Below are positions 1-10,776 of a DNA stretch of 64,000 bases, piece after piece. How positions within the stretch are numbered: the stretch's first letter is position 1; each line of letters begins with the position of its first letter. The translations under genes were made by a program, and so were the position numbers. Origin of the DNA: JAEZBP01 sp963832725 (lineage in GTDB: Bacteria > Myxococcota_A > Polyangia > Polyangiales > Sandaracinaceae). The stretch lies in the NCBI GenBank assembly GCA_963832725.1, contig CAWHVG010000005.1, positions 2,480,001 to 2,544,000 of the forward strand, given 5' to 3'. Below the pieces are notes generated by a model. That model made no database searches, had not been told where the DNA came from, and saw nothing but the letters and a program-made list of their open reading frames with translations.

Positions 1-678
1 GTCACAGCCCGACCCGAGACACAAGGCGAGAGCGACGACGCTCCACGCGGTGTATCGAGCATCGACCGCACCCGGGATCTTCCATGTCGTGGTCAAGACA
101 GTGCTCCTCCCGGGGACCACAGTGGCCGGCCAAGCCCGAACATTCATTCGAGATCCGAGCGCCGGTGGCCGTGCCGAACATGGTCGTCGACCGATTCGCC
201 GACGGATGGAGCCGCGGAGCCCCACGCCGTCGTGGGGGCGTTCCTCCCACGGGCGGGAAGCTCGGCGCGAGCCCGTGCAAGGCGCCGACTGGGAGCGCAA
301 GCGCCGACTGGACGAGCGAGATACCGCCGACCGGAGCCCCCGCTCGGAGCGCCGAGTCGCGGCCCTTCCCGGGGTGACGAGCCGGTCGTCCGGCCACGCC
401 GCGGACGCCGGCGACAGCTCGAACGGACGGACCCGCGGCTGTCCATGGCGCCATGGGGCGTTCCTGCCGCGGGCGGGACGCTCGGCGCGAGCCCGCGGAA
501 GGCGTGCCGACGCCGACCGGGGAGCGCGGGCGCCGCCGAGAAGAGCGGAACACCGGCGCCCGGAGACCGCGCGGCGAACGCCCCCGAGCCGGCGAATGGG
601 CCTCTCCCGAGGGTCCACGAGCCGCTCGTCACCGACGGGGGCTGCGCGCGGGCCCCGACCGGGCTATGGTCGCCGGCC
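1..678. repeat. Non-coding, imperfectly duplicated GC-rich region
   Basis: No convincing gene was found in the first 678 bases; the open frames on both strands are Arg/Pro-rich translations typical of random GC-rich DNA. The region holds an imperfect direct duplication: a segment around 235-390 recurs around 456-630. The best-matching block is ctcggcgcgagcccg at 261 and at 481, and a second is the gacgagccggtcgtc type at 376 and 616. The offset is about 220-240 bases. What it does is unknown; it precedes the UbiA-family gene and may carry its promoter, although no clear -35/-10 pair was seen. Confidence 0.5.
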
Positions 679-1554
679 ATGGGTCACGGTCTGTTGAGGA
701 CGATGCGGCCTCACCAGTGGGTGAAGAACGTCTTCGTTCTCGCCCCGGTGATCTTCGCGCAAGACCTCTTCGAGCTGAACCGCGTGGTACGCGCGCTGCT
801 CGGGTTCGTGTGCTTCTCGCTCTTGGCCAGCTCGGTCTACGTCCTCAACGACCTGATGGACGTCGAGGCGGACCGGGCCCATCCGGTCAAGAAGAACCGC
901 CCCATCGCCAGCGGCGAGGTGAGCGAAGGGACCGCCAAGGTCGTCATGGTCGTCCTCGCGACCGGTGCCCTGGTGGGGGGCTGGTTCCTGAGCCCCTGGT
1001 TCTTGGCCGCGCTCCTCGGCTACCTGCTGAACAACGTCGTCTACAGCATGGGCCTCAAGCGGGTGGCCTACCTGGACGTCTTGTCCATCGCCGGCGGGTT
1101 CGAGCTCCGGGTCCTGGCCGGCGCCTACGCCGCGCTCGTCCCGCCCTCGGCCTATCTGCTGATCGTCACCTTCCTGCTGGCCACCTTCCTCGGGCTCGGC
1201 AAGCGCATGCACGAGCTCGCCCAGCAGGAGAGGACCGGCTCGAGCACGACCCGCAAGGTGCTGAAGCAATACAACAAGCGCCTCGTCACCATCCTGCTCT
1301 GGCTGACCAGCATCGCCACCGTCGCCGCCTACGTCGTCTACACCCTCGACCCGCACACCCGGCGGCAGTTCGGCACCGACTTTCTGGTCGTGACCAGCGT
1401 CTTCGCCCTCTTCGGCGTCCTCCGCTTCGTCCACCTGGTCCGAAGTCGCCCCAACGCGGAGAGCCCCACCGAAGAGATGCTGAAGGACGTGCCCTTCCTG
1501 GTGAACGGCGTGCTCGGCGCCGCGACCCTGATCGCGATCATCTACTTCAGCTGA
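679..1554 (+). CDS. Decaprenyl-phosphate phosphoribosyltransferase-like UbiA family protein
   Basis: A 291-aa polytopic membrane prenyltransferase of the UbiA superfamily. The N-terminus (RPHQWVKNVFVLAPVIFA, residues 10-27) and the Asp-rich motif NDLMDVEAD at 57-65 are the signature of the branch annotated as 5-phosphoribosyl-1-pyrophosphate:decaprenyl-phosphate transferase. That enzyme makes the polyprenyl-phosphoryl ribose donor of cell-envelope sugars. A second conserved Asp segment (YLDVLSIAGGFELRVLAG) and about eight hydrophobic segments follow. The ATG at 679 was chosen because the motif-bearing N-terminus starts there; the longer upstream frame is Arg/Pro-rich and lies in repeated DNA. 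The acyltransferase gene begins 6 bases downstream, so the two are probably co-transcribed. The family is secure, but the exact polyprenyl acceptor is inferred. Confidence 0.88.
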   Translation: MGHGLLRTMRPHQWVKNVFVLAPVIFAQDLFELNRVVRALLGFVCFSLLASSVYVLNDLMDVEADRAHPVKKNRPIASGEVSEGTAKVVMVVLATGALVGGWFLSPWFLAALLGYLLNNVVYSMGLKRVAYLDVLSIAGGFELRVLAGAYAALVPPSAYLLIVTFLLATFLGLGKRMHELAQQERTGSSTTRKVLKQYNKRLVTILLWLTSIATVAAYVVYTLDPHTRRQFGTDFLVVTSVFALFGVLRFVHLVRSRPNAESPTEEMLKDVPFLVNGVLGAATLIAIIYFS

Positions 1555-1560
1555 GCACGC

Positions 1561-2281
1561 GTGAGACCCGGCCGGCTGATCCACGCGGCGGTGCCCGAAG
1601 ACGATGCCGAGTCGGACGATGCCGAGTCGGACGGTGCCGAATCGGACGGTGCCGAGTCGGACGGTGCCGAGTCGGACCGCCTCGAGCCGCTCTGGCTCGC
1701 GTCCAACGCGCTCGTCTTCGCCGCCCACGCCGCGGTGGGGCGAACGCTGAGCGCGCGCTGGAAGGCGCTGCCGGCCGAGGCCCACGCCAGCGGCCGGCCG
1801 GTGATCTACCTCGCGTGGCACCGCTTCAACTACGCGGCGGCGTTCGTCATGCGGGAGCTACCGGAAGCGTGGCGGCCGACCCTGATCATGCACGACGGCA
1901 AGAGCTCGCGCGCGCTCACTCACGAGTCGAGCGTCTGGCTCGGGTTCGACACCTTCGTCTTCCGGCGGCGCTCCTCGGTCGCGGCGCGCGATCGAGATCA
2001 TCGACTTCGTGCGCGGCTCGGGACGGCACATCTTCAACCTGCCCGACTCCGGCGGACCCTACGGTCGGATGAAGCCGGGCATCGTCGAGGTCGCCAAGGC
2101 CTGCGACGCCATCCTGCAGCCGGTGGGCATCCACGCCCGCCGCACCCTCACCTTCGGCCGCACGCTACGCCACGTCGTACCGCTCCCCTTCTGCTCGCTG
2201 GAAGCCGTGGCCGGGCGCCCGCTCGACGCCCGCGATGCCACCGTCGAGGCCTGCCAATCGGCGCTCGACGCCCTGCGCTGA
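1561..2281 (+). CDS. DUF374-like lysophospholipid acyltransferase family protein (frame broken near 1980)
   Basis: The product resembles the DUF374/LPLAT-like acyltransferases that modify membrane lipid or lipid A. The first frame (GTG at 1561) gives PVIYLAWHRFNYAAAF and HDGKSSRALTHESSVWLGF. Homology then continues in the next frame from about 1982, with IIDFVRGSGRHIFNLPDSGG, YGRMKPGIVEVAKA and a stop at 2281. One indel near 1980 restores a protein of about 240 aa. The N-terminus encodes five 15-bp repeats (Asp/Glu/Ser-rich), atypical for the family, so the native start could lie after them. It follows the UbiA gene closely, consistent with an envelope-lipid operon. Whether the break is real or an assembly error cannot be told from sequence alone. 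Confidence 0.7.
1603..1677 (+). repeat. Five tandem 15-bp repeats (gatgccgagtcggac type)
   Basis: Five head-to-tail copies of a 15-base unit (gatgccgagtcggac, with g/a and t/g variants) lie in frame at the start of the acyltransferase gene and encode an acidic (D/G)AESD pentapeptide repeat. The unit is a multiple of three, so copy-number change would not disrupt the frame. Confidence 0.85.
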
Positions 2282-2419
2282 CACCGAAGCGCTGACATCG
2301 AAGCGCTGACATCGAAGCGCCGACATCGAAGCGCCGACATCGCGGCGCCCGACATCGAAGCGCTGACATCGAAGCGCTGACATCGAAGCGCCGACATCGA
2401 AGCGCCGACATCGCGGCGG
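2280..2419. repeat. Tandem array of 14-bp units with GACATCG core
   Basis: About ten consecutive units of gacatcgaagcgc(t/c), with two variant units reading gacatcgcggcg, fill the gap between the acyltransferase stop and the next lipoprotein gene. A block of about five units is itself duplicated, giving a higher-order period near 71 bases. There are no spacers, so this is not a CRISPR array. The core GACATCG, read on the other strand as CGATGTC, also appears in the short array at 16657-16722. Confidence 0.85.
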
Positions 2420-2431
2420 ACGCGCGGAGGC

Positions 2432-2791
2432 TCAGCGGCACTCCGTCGGGATGTCGCACACGTTCGCGTCCAGCAGCGCCTGCTGCAGATGCGGCGACTG
2501 CTGAGCGACACAATCCGCGTAGCAGTTACAGTCGTAGTACTGCGTGCCCGCGCACACTTCGCTCGACGTGCAGCCGCGCAAGCACGCTTCCATCGACGAT
2601 GCGTACATGCTCACGGTTTGCCATTGGTCCATGCAGGCGCCCGAGGTGCGTTGGGTGACACAGGTCGCGTTGCAGAAGTTGACGGGGTCTCCGTGCGCCG
2701 TGCACAGAACCTCTCGGACGTGTTCGGACGGAGAGCTTCCGCACGCGGTCGTCAGCAGGAAGAGCAGCGCTGCGAGGTGGCGTCCGGTCAT
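2432..2791 (-). CDS. Small Cys-rich lipoprotein
   Basis: A 119-aa predicted lipoprotein of unknown function. It begins MTGRHLAALLFLLTTACGSS, with a lipobox whose lipidated cysteine is residue 17, so it should be exported and anchored in the membrane. Twelve further cysteines follow (residues 30, 40, 44, 53, 70, 74, 80, 88, 90, 94, 112 and 118), implying a disulfide-stabilised extracytoplasmic domain. The ATG at 2791 was chosen because it places the signal peptide at the N-terminus. It is divergently oriented to the large Cys-rich gene that starts 150 bases away. No family is recognised; the architecture is common among myxobacterial cell-surface proteins. Confidence 0.75.
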   Translation of the reverse strand: MTGRHLAALLFLLTTACGSSPSEHVREVLCTAHGDPVNFCNATCVTQRTSGACMDQWQTVSMYASSMEACLRGCTSSEVCAGTQYYDCNCYADCVAQQSPHLQQALLDANVCDIPTECR

Positions 2792-2941
2792 GGGGTGAGA
2801 GCTTGATACGAGATCGCGTGGCGAGCACCCACGCGATGCGCTCTTTTCTCGTGAGGACGACGACCATCCTGGCGCCCGCATTCTTCGCGGCGGCGTCGCC
2901 GTGATATCGTGACAGGTCGCCCCGCCTTCTGGAGAGGTCCG

Positions 2942-5900
2942 ATGAACCGCCGTTTGCTCACCGCCCTCGTCGGCGTCGCGCTCGCCGCGTGCGGCTCGCC
3001 GGCGCCCACCCTGCTCGTCGATGTTCGGACCGACTTCGTCCCGGGCGCGGAGTTCTTCGCCGTCGAGGCGGTGGCGACCCCGACCTCGGGCACGCCTCTG
3101 CAGACCCAGCGCGTTCCGGCGCTCGGCAGCGACGACTTCATCGCCGGCAAGCGCGTGTCCGAATGGGACTCCGTGACGGCCGGGCAGTACGACATCACCG
3201 CCCACCTGCTCGACGCGAGCGGCGCCGTGCTCGCGCAGCGCCGGGTTCGGACGCAGGTCTCGGGCCCGCGTGCGGTCACCATCATCCTCACCCGCGATTG
3301 CCGCGACGTGTCCTGCCCCGGCGCGGGCGACGCCACGGCCACCGAGTGCTTCGGTGGCCACTGCGTCCCGCCCGAGTGCACCGACGACAACCCCGACGCC
3401 TGTGTGATCGACTGCTCGAGCGACGGCGACTGCGCGGCGCCGGCCGGGAGCTGCGCGGTGGCTCACTGCATCCAGGGCGCGTGCCTCTCGGCGCCCGATC
3501 CCACCTCCTGCCAGAGCCCGGATCAGTATTGCGATCCGGACGTCGGCTGCCGCGCGCTCGCCGGCGGCACCGACGACGCAGGCATGCCCATGATGGACGC
3601 CTCGGCTGCGGGCTGTCGCTCGAACGCGGACTGCGACGACGGCGTCGCGTGCACGAACGACTCTTGCGACGCGGGCAGCTGCACGAACACCCCGGACGAC
3701 ACGCAGTGCACCGATCAGTCCGGCGGCCACTGCGATGCGACCAGCGGATGCGCCTACTCCTGCACGGCCGACTCGTGCACCGGCGGACCTTGCCAGGACG
3801 CGTCCTGCGTGGACGGCGCCTGCGTGATGACCGACCGCTGCGGCAGCGGCCAGCTCTGCTGCGACGGAGCCTGCTTCAGCGGCACGGACTGCGCCTCGGC
3901 GCGGCCTTGCGCGGGTCAGCCGGCGGGGACCGTATGCCGAGCCGCCGCCGGACCCTGTGACGTCGCCGAGACATGCGACGGAACCACCGACACGTGCCCC
4001 GCCGACGGGTTCGCGGGCGCGGGGATGGAGTGCCGCGCAGCCGCCGGCCCCTGCGACGTGGCCGAGATGTGCGACGGAACCGGCGCCGCCTGCCCGGTCG
4101 ACGCGGTCCAGCCGAGCAGCACCACCTGCCGCGCTGCGGCTGGGGGCTGCAGACGTCCCCGAGACCTGCGACGGCACGCAGACCACGTGCCCGAGCGACG
4201 GCTTCGCCCGCCTCGGGACGCCCTGCGGCAGCGGCAACAGCTGCGACGGGGCGGGAGCCTGCGTGTCCGGTTGCGTGGAAGGCGCGAGCTGCACGCCGAC
4301 CAATCCGTGCGAGGCGGGTCAGGTGAGCTGCGCCGGCGGCTCGCCCGTCTGCGTCGGGACCGGCAGCCCCGGCGGCGCCGGGACGGAGTGCCGAGCGTCG
4401 AACGGGCCCTGCGACCTGCCGGAGATGTGCACGGGGAGCAGCACGAGCTGTCCGAGCGACTCGTTCCGACCGGGCTCGTACGAGTGCCGGGCGTCATCCG
4501 GGCCCTGCGACGTGGCCGAGACCTGCACCGGAGCCAGCGCCGCATGTCCGAGCGACGGCTTCGCCTCGAGCTCGACCGAGTGCCGCCCCACCTCGGGTCC
4601 GTGCGACGTCGCCGAGACCTGCACCGGAGCCAGCGCCAACTGCCCCGGCGACGGGTTCGCGAGCTCGGCGACGCTCTGCCGTAGCGCTGCGGGCACGTGC
4701 GACGTCGCCGAAACCTGCACCGGAGCCAGCGCCGCATGTCCGGGCGATGTGCTGGTGTCGTCCGGGACCCAATGTCGCGCCGCGGCGGGACCCTGCGACG
4801 TGGCCGAATCGTGCGACGGCTCGAGCGCGGCGTGCCCGACCGACGTGCTGGTGGCGATCGACACGCAGTGCAGAGCCTCCGCCGGCGGATGCGACCCGTC
4901 GGAGACGTGTACCGGCTCCAGCGCAGCGTGCCCGCCCAACGTGAAGTACCCGGCCGGAACCGTCTGCCGCTCGGCGGCTGCCCACGACATCTGCGACGTC
5001 GCCGAGACCTGCGACGGATCGAGCGCGGCGTGCCCGCCCGACGGGTATCGACCCTCGAGCTATGTCTGCCGCTCCGCGACGGGCGCCTGCGACGTCGCCG
5101 AGACCTGCAACGGCTCGAGCCCGTCCTGCCCCTCGAACGCCTATCGACCGTCGTCCTACCAATGCCGCGCGTCGGCGGAGGGTGCGATCCCGCGGAGACC
5201 TGCACCGGATCGAGCGCGACCTGCCCGAGTGACGCGCGCTCGGCGTCGGGGACGCAGTGCCGCGCATCGGCCGGTCCCTGCGATGTCGCCGAGAACTGCG
5301 ACGGGATCGAGCGCAACCTGCCCGAGCGATGGGGTCCAGGCGTTCGTCGTACGTCTGTCGCCGCTTCCACGGGCTCGTGTGACCTCGCCGAGACGTGCAC
5401 CGGGTCCAGCGCCAGCTGCCCCGCCGACGCACTGAAGTCGTCTGGAACCCAGTGTCGCGCCTCGACCGGCTCCTGCGACGTCGCAGAGACATGCAACGGG
5501 TCCAGCGCGACCTGCCCGACCGACGGCTTTCGCTCCTCTTCCTACGTGTGCCGCACGTCGGCGGGCTCGTGCGACGTCGCCGAGACCTGCACCGGCTCCA
5601 GCGCGAGCTGCCCCGGCAACGCCTTCCGCTCCTCGTCGTACGTCTGCCGCGCGGCCACGGGCGTCTGTGACGTCGCCGAGACGTGCAGCGGTTCCGGCGC
5701 CAGCTGCCCCGCCGACGCGTACGCGCCGAGCACGACCGTGTGCCGCGCGTCGACCGGTACCTGCGACGTCGCCGAGCACTGCACGGGCACGAGCACGAGC
5801 TGCCCGGCCGACGGCTATCGCGCCAACGGCTCCGCCTGCGGGAGCTGCCGGACGGGAAGCTGCACCGACGGTGCCTGCTTCGGCGCCGGCTGCACCGGAG

Positions 5901-5956
5901 GCAACATTTGCGTTTGTCTGGGACAGTGCTCGCCGCCTGGGACGGCCTGCTACTGA
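2942..5956 (+). CDS. Large lipoprotein with about 18 disintegrin-like Cys repeats (several frame breaks)
   Basis: A predicted surface lipoprotein of about 1000 aa. It starts MNRRLLTALVGVALAACGSP (lipobox LAAC). A spaced-Cys region (CRSNADCDDGVACTNDSC) follows, then about 18 tandem copies of a roughly 32-residue unit of the form CRAAAGPCDVAETC-x-G-x-S-x-x-CP-x-DG. Spacing and sequence closely resemble the Cys scaffold of the ADAM disintegrin domain (CDLPEYC-x-G-x-S-x-x-CP-x-D). The protein ends with a short Cys-rich tail. The frame must change near 4150, 5185 and twice between 5305 and 5370; each change lands inside a repeat and restores it. Repetitive sequence is prone to assembly indels, so an intact gene is likely. 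A role in surface adhesion or protein binding is inference only. Confidence 0.72.
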
Positions 5957-6033
5957 GCGCAGACACACGGCCGACCGCGCCTGACTCACGCCGGCGCGGC
6001 GCGGCCGTTCGCGCTCTTGGTGGGCCCCCGATG

Positions 6034-9000
6034 TCAGCGCGGGCGCACGAGGCGTCGCAGTCGCCGGCAAGACCAGCAGCGCCGGCAAGACCAGCAGCGT
6101 CGCGGCCAGGCACGCCAGCGATCCCATCACCATCACGAGCGCGAACGACTGCATCCCGCGGTGGCTGGCCAGCCCCAGCGTGCCGAACCCGGCCAAGGTG
6201 GTGGCCGTGGTGAGGACCAGCGCACCGAGGATGCCGCCCAAGGCGGGCCGGACGCGCCCCTCCCGGCGCACGCGGTGGATCAGGTGGACGCCGTCGTCGA
6301 CGCCGACACCGAGCACCAAGGGGAGCGCCGCGAGGTTCGCCATGTTGGCGTGGACACCGAGCCAGCCCATCAGGCCGAGCAGCCAGCTCGCGCCGAGGGC
6401 CACCGGGACGAGCGCCAGCACCACGTCGCGGGCCGAGCGGAGGTCCAGGGCGAGCACCAGCACCACCAGCAACGCGGCCACCAACGCCGCGCGCCGGAGG
6501 CTGGAGGTCATCCGGGCCAGGAACGCGCGGAACGCGAGCGGGTAACCGACCGCGTCGGGGTCCACCGAGCGCACCTCGTCCACGAACGCGTCGAGCGCGC
6601 GGAAGACGTCGCCGCGGGGGTAGACGTGCAGGAAGTAGCGGACGCTGCCGTCCGGTTCCTCACGGACCAGTCGCGCGCGCAGCATCTCCGGCAGGTTCGT
6701 CTCGGTGATCTGGCGCCGCATCCCGCGCGCTGACGATCCGAGCGCGAAGGGAGTCGAGCTGGACCGCCAGCGCTTCGTCGAACGCGGCGACTCGCTCGTC
6801 CGAGTCCTCGGCGTCCGGAGCGCTCGCCGCGCCCGCTCGGCCGCTCGGGACACCTCGCGCAGCTCGTCGGCCATGACGGTCGCTCCCGCCCGCAGCGTCT
6901 CCTCGCTGGCTCGAGCGGTTTCGCGGCGCAGCCCCGCCAGCGCCAGGTCCAGATTGACCCTTCCGTCCGCCGCGTGGCTCCCCTCCGTATCCCGAGCCGC
7001 GCCCGCTCCGGCATCGGCCGGAACGGATTCCCCCTGATCCGGGGATGACGAGGGGTGCGACGCGAATCGCCTTCGAGCCGGCTCGTCGGCCGGCGGTACG
7101 CGTTCCGGCAGGTCCGGTGGAAGAGGTGGCGTACGGCGCGGCGCGGCGCACATCGTTCGCCCCGTCGAGGCCCCCGTTCGGCGCGTCATCACCACGTGCG
7201 CCACCCGCGTCGTGAGCGGTCGAGAGCGGGTCGTTCGTGCGCGAGCCGCCGATCTCCAGCCGCGCGTCGCGGAGGATGGCCCGCGCCTCGTCTTGATGGC
7301 TCGGGAGCAGCGAGGCGATGCTCTCCACGCGCCCGACGTGAGGGAGCGCCTCCATCCGGGCCGCGAGGCTTCGCAGCGCGGGCAGGTCATCCGCCTCGCT
7401 CGCCATCAGCTCGTTCGAGAACGCACTGCCCGACACCATCCGCCGCACCGCGATCACGCTCTCGGCGTCGGCCGGCAAGAGCGCCTCTACGTTGGCGTCG
7501 AAGCGGATGCGCGGGATGCCCAGGAGCACCACCGCGGTCCCCGCCGTCGCCAGCGCGAGCGCCGTCCAGGGCCGCGCCGTGGCCATCCTCGCGAACGCTT
7601 CCCCCGCCCGGCTCTCCGCCCGGTCCGTGCCACCGACCCGGAGCCACGCCCAGCCGTGCCGCTCGCCGATCGTCGCCAGGGCTGGCGTCACGAAGAGGAT
7701 GGCCAGCATCACCAGCAGGAGCCCGAGCCCGGACACCAACCCCAGCTGTCGGAACGCGTCGTACTCGGTCACCGTCAGCGCGAGGAACGCGAGCGACGTG
7801 GTGAGCGCGCCCGTCAGGATGCCGCGGCCGGGACCGTTCAGCGCATCGCGCATCGCGTCCTGGTGTGAACGGCCGGACGTGCGAGCACGCCGATACGCGG
7901 CCAGGAGGTGCACCGCGAAGTCGATCCCGAGCCCCGCGAACACCGGCGCCGCCGCTTGCGTGAGCAGGTTCAGCTCGCCGACCGTCAGCACGATCATCCC
8001 GAACGCCCACGCCATGCCGATGCCGAGCGGGATGCCGGCCAGCAGCACGCCGCCTCGCGAGCGAAAGCCGAGCGTGAAGAGGAGCATCACCAGAAGCGCC
8101 GAGACGACGCCCGTGACCACGCTCCCGTCGCGGATCGCGTCCACCTCGTCGACCGCGATGGCCGGATAGCCCGTGAAGGCGATCGCCACGCCGGGTCGCT
8201 CCAGCTCGACCGCGATCTCGGCGCGCCCGCCTCGTCAGCGGCGCCGCGTCCTCGTAGCGGTCGCTGGCCGCGCGCGGCGTGATGAAGAGATAGCGTGTGC
8301 GACCGTCCCGCGAGACCAAGTAGCCGGCTTCGTCGACGGGGAGCTCTTCTCTGGACGCGCCGTGCTCATCGAACGTCGCCTCCTGCGCCCCATCCGAGGC
8401 GACGACCCCGGAGCGCGCCGCCTCACCGCCTCCGTCCTCGTCCGCGCGCCCCTCTGCTGCCGTCGCGGACGGGCCGTTCGAGGTCGAAGGGGCCTCCAGC
8501 TCGCTCGGGATCGTGGGGGCGCGGCCGAAGCCATCGTGTCGTACGGGCCGGGCGCCCGAGCTCGAACGAGCGCCGCCCTGGCTCCTGCCGACGTCGCCGG
8601 GCCGGAGATTGAGCTCGCGCCGCCTCGGGTCGCGGAGCCAGCGCGTGAGCGCGTCCAGCAGATTGCGGAGCGAGCGAAGACCCGTCTCGGGATCGATCGG
8701 CGTCGGCTCGTCCTCGAGCGTGTCGAGCGTGGTCGTGCCATCGGGCGCGAGACCGCGGCGCGCGTCCTCGACCAAGCGTGCGACGTCGGCGGGCGCGCCG
8801 GCCAGCGCGACCAGCGGGGCCAGCTGATCGGGCGGCACGAAGAGCAGCTCCCGCCCGCGGAAGAGCGCGGGGTCGATCCGCGACCACACCCGTTCCATGC
8901 CCGGGTCCTCGGCCAGCCGCGCCGCCAGCAAGTCCACCGCTTCCCGCCCCGCGCTCGCGTCCTCGCTCGTGACGGAGGCTACCAGCTCGCCGCGCGCGCC

Positions 9001-9223
9001 CCGCGCATCGAGGGCAGCGCCGACCTCTCCCTCGCCATCAATCAGCTCGAAGCGGCTCGACGAGATACGCAGCGACGGAAGACGATGCCGCCGAGAGCAG
9101 CGCGCCGGCGACGGCCACCACGAGCACCGCGCGAGGTCGCGTCAGCGCGATGGAGGCAATGCCCGAGAGCAGCCGGTGGCGCAGGTCGGCCTTCACGCCG
9201 AGTCTCGCCGGGTCAGAGCGCAT
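6034..9223 (-). CDS. MMPL/RND-family transporter (multiple frame breaks)
   Basis: An RND-superfamily exporter of the MMPL/HpnN type. The N-terminus (MRSDPARL...) has a TM helix (TRPRAVLVVAVAGALLSA), then a periplasmic domain (SSSRFELIDGEGEVGAAL...). The first membrane block follows (GSVVTGVVSALLVMLLFTL, FAGLGIDFAVHLLAAYRRA, 8130-7650). A second periplasmic loop contains ITETNLPEMLRARLV, and a second membrane block runs about 6500-6060 (LPLVLGVGVDDGVHLIHRV). Homology hops frame near 9060, 8230, several times in 7000-6720, and near 6060. With the last shift the protein ends in a basic tail LRRLVRPR at 6034. It is downstream of the acyltransferase-fold and Rieske genes, suggesting joint lipid modification and export. 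The substrate is unknown. Confidence 0.72.
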
Positions 9224-9288
9224 CGCTCACCCACTTCGCCGCCCGGATCCGATCCATCCGCGGCCGGCCCTCGAATGCACGAGCGAGC

Positions 9289-10776
9289 TCAGGACGCGTT
9301 CGCGCACGCGATTCGAGGGGCGGGCGCGGCGTGCAGCTCGGCCACCCATTCGTCGAGCAGATCCTCTGCCGCTGCCGACGTCCCGAGCGCGCCGCTGGTG
9401 GTGAGCCCTGCCGTCAACCCATCCTCCGCCACCACGATCGACAACCCCGCGCCGCCCCGATCCGCGCTGAAGCTCGGCACCGCCGACGGATAGATCGGGA
9501 TCGACGGGACCTCGTCGGGCGGGAAGCGCATCCAGGACACGTAGCCGGCGCCGGTCAGCGTGCGTGCGGGCGCCACCCAGCGGTCCATCCACGGGCTGCG
9601 GGCGATCAGCCGGCGGCGCAGCGCGAGCGGCACCGGGAGCTCCAGCGCGGCGCGCAGGACCCGCGTCAGGATCCCGCGTCCTTCCGCCTCCCGGGCGAGC
9701 CAGCCCGGCAGCCGCGCCCCGAACGAGTCGAGATCTTCCAGCCGCCCCTCGTGCTTCTCGAGCGCCAAGAGCGCATAGAGCGGACGGCGGCGCCAGCGGG
9801 TCGCGTCGACCGAGGTGCCGGGCGCGATCGGAACGTGGATCGGCACGCTGCGGGTGGCGCTGCTGCCGAGGCGTCGGTCCAGCACCGTCGCGAACGCGTG
9901 CAGAGCCCGCGCGAAACGCGGTCTCCCCTGCACGTCGCGGCTCGCGAACCCGAGCCGGAGCGGACAGATGGACACGCCGTCCGGCGCCAAGAGCGGCCGC
10001 GCTCGGTTCGGCTCCGCGCGCTCGAGCACCGCCGAAGTCACCCGCGCGTGCATGTAGCCGTCGACGGCGGAGTGACACGTGGACACCACCGCATAGGGCG
10101 GCGTATCGGCCACGCCCATCCACGGCCCGCCGCCGCGGGTCCACGCCAGCCGGTGGAACGAGCGCGCCCAGGAGAGCGGCAGCGGATCGACGGCGATGGC
10201 TGCTGCGGCCGGCGTCGGGGCGTGCGCATCCGGATCCACCCGCGGCAGCGCATCCTCGCCGCGCACGACCGCCGCCAGCGCGCGGACCAGCGCATCGCCT
10301 GCGCTCGGGACCTCGGCCAAGAACGCCTTGCCGCCGACCAGGAACACGACCTTCGACGCATCGGCGAGCGGCGTGGCGCGCAGCCAACCCTGGTCGCGCC
10401 GCAGCGTGGTCAGCACGCGCTGGTCGGGCGACGTGCCCTCGAGCGCGCGGAGCGTCGACACCACGGCTTCGGCGCGGGCCACCGCGTGCGCCACCCGCGC
10501 CTCGGCGTCGCGCGGCGGCGGGCCGGCGTGGGTGGCCATGAACGTGTCAGCGGCCGTGGTCCCGTTCGCCTGCAGCGCCGACACGTAGGCGTCGACCGCT
10601 CGCTCGGGCGTGAAGCGCCGCTGCGCGCGGGCCTCGTCCGCCGCCAGCAGCGTGACCAAGCCGTTCCAGGCCGGATGCCGCCAGTCGACCGCGGCCACCT
10701 CGTCGAAGAGCGCGATCAGCTCGCGGCGAGCCCGCGCGAAGTCGCTCTCCCCAGCCTTCGTGCCTGCGCGGCTCAC
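9289..10776 (-). CDS. CoA-dependent acyltransferase-fold protein with HxxxDG motif
   Basis: A 495-aa protein of uncertain role. Near residue 235 it carries VSTCHSAVDGYMHARV, an HxxxDG motif of the kind used by chloramphenicol acetyltransferase, E2 acyltransferase, WS/DGAT and NRPS condensation domains. A C-terminal stretch (YPSAVPSFSADRGGAGLSIV, then GLTAGLTTSG) fits the second half of that fold. No carrier or lipoyl domain is present. The GTG start at 10776 overlaps the TGA of the Rieske gene by four bases (GTGA), so translation is probably coupled; the MMPL gene starts 66 bases downstream. An acyl transfer to a lipid or polyketide-like product exported by the MMPL protein is a reasonable inference. 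Confidence 0.6.
   Translation of the reverse strand: MSRAGTKAGESDFARARRELIALFDEVAAVDWRHPAWNGLVTLLAADEARAQRRFTPERAVDAYVSALQANGTTAADTFMATHAGPPPRDAEARVAHAVARAEAVVSTLRALEGTSPDQRVLTTLRRDQGWLRATPLADASKVVFLVGGKAFLAEVPSAGDALVRALAAVVRGEDALPRVDPDAHAPTPAAAAIAVDPLPLSWARSFHRLAWTRGGGPWMGVADTPPYAVVSTCHSAVDGYMHARVTSAVLERAEPNRARPLLAPDGVSICPLRLGFASRDVQGRPRFARALHAFATVLDRRLGSSATRSVPIHVPIAPGTSVDATRWRRRPLYALLALEKHEGRLEDLDSFGARLPGWLAREAEGRGILTRVLRAALELPVPLALRRRLIARSPWMDRWVAPARTLTGAGYVSWMRFPPDEVPSIPIYPSAVPSFSADRGGAGLSIVVAEDGLTAGLTTSGALGTSAAAEDLLDEWVAELHAAPAPRIACANAS

Noticed and set aside
2280..2419. CRISPR-like array
   Set aside because: Units are directly adjacent 14-mers without spacers and no cas genes are present.
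5156..6033. Extension of the MMPL frame into the Cys-repeat gene
   Set aside because: It is the complement of the Cys-repeat protein; another frame gives a basic tail and stop at 6034.
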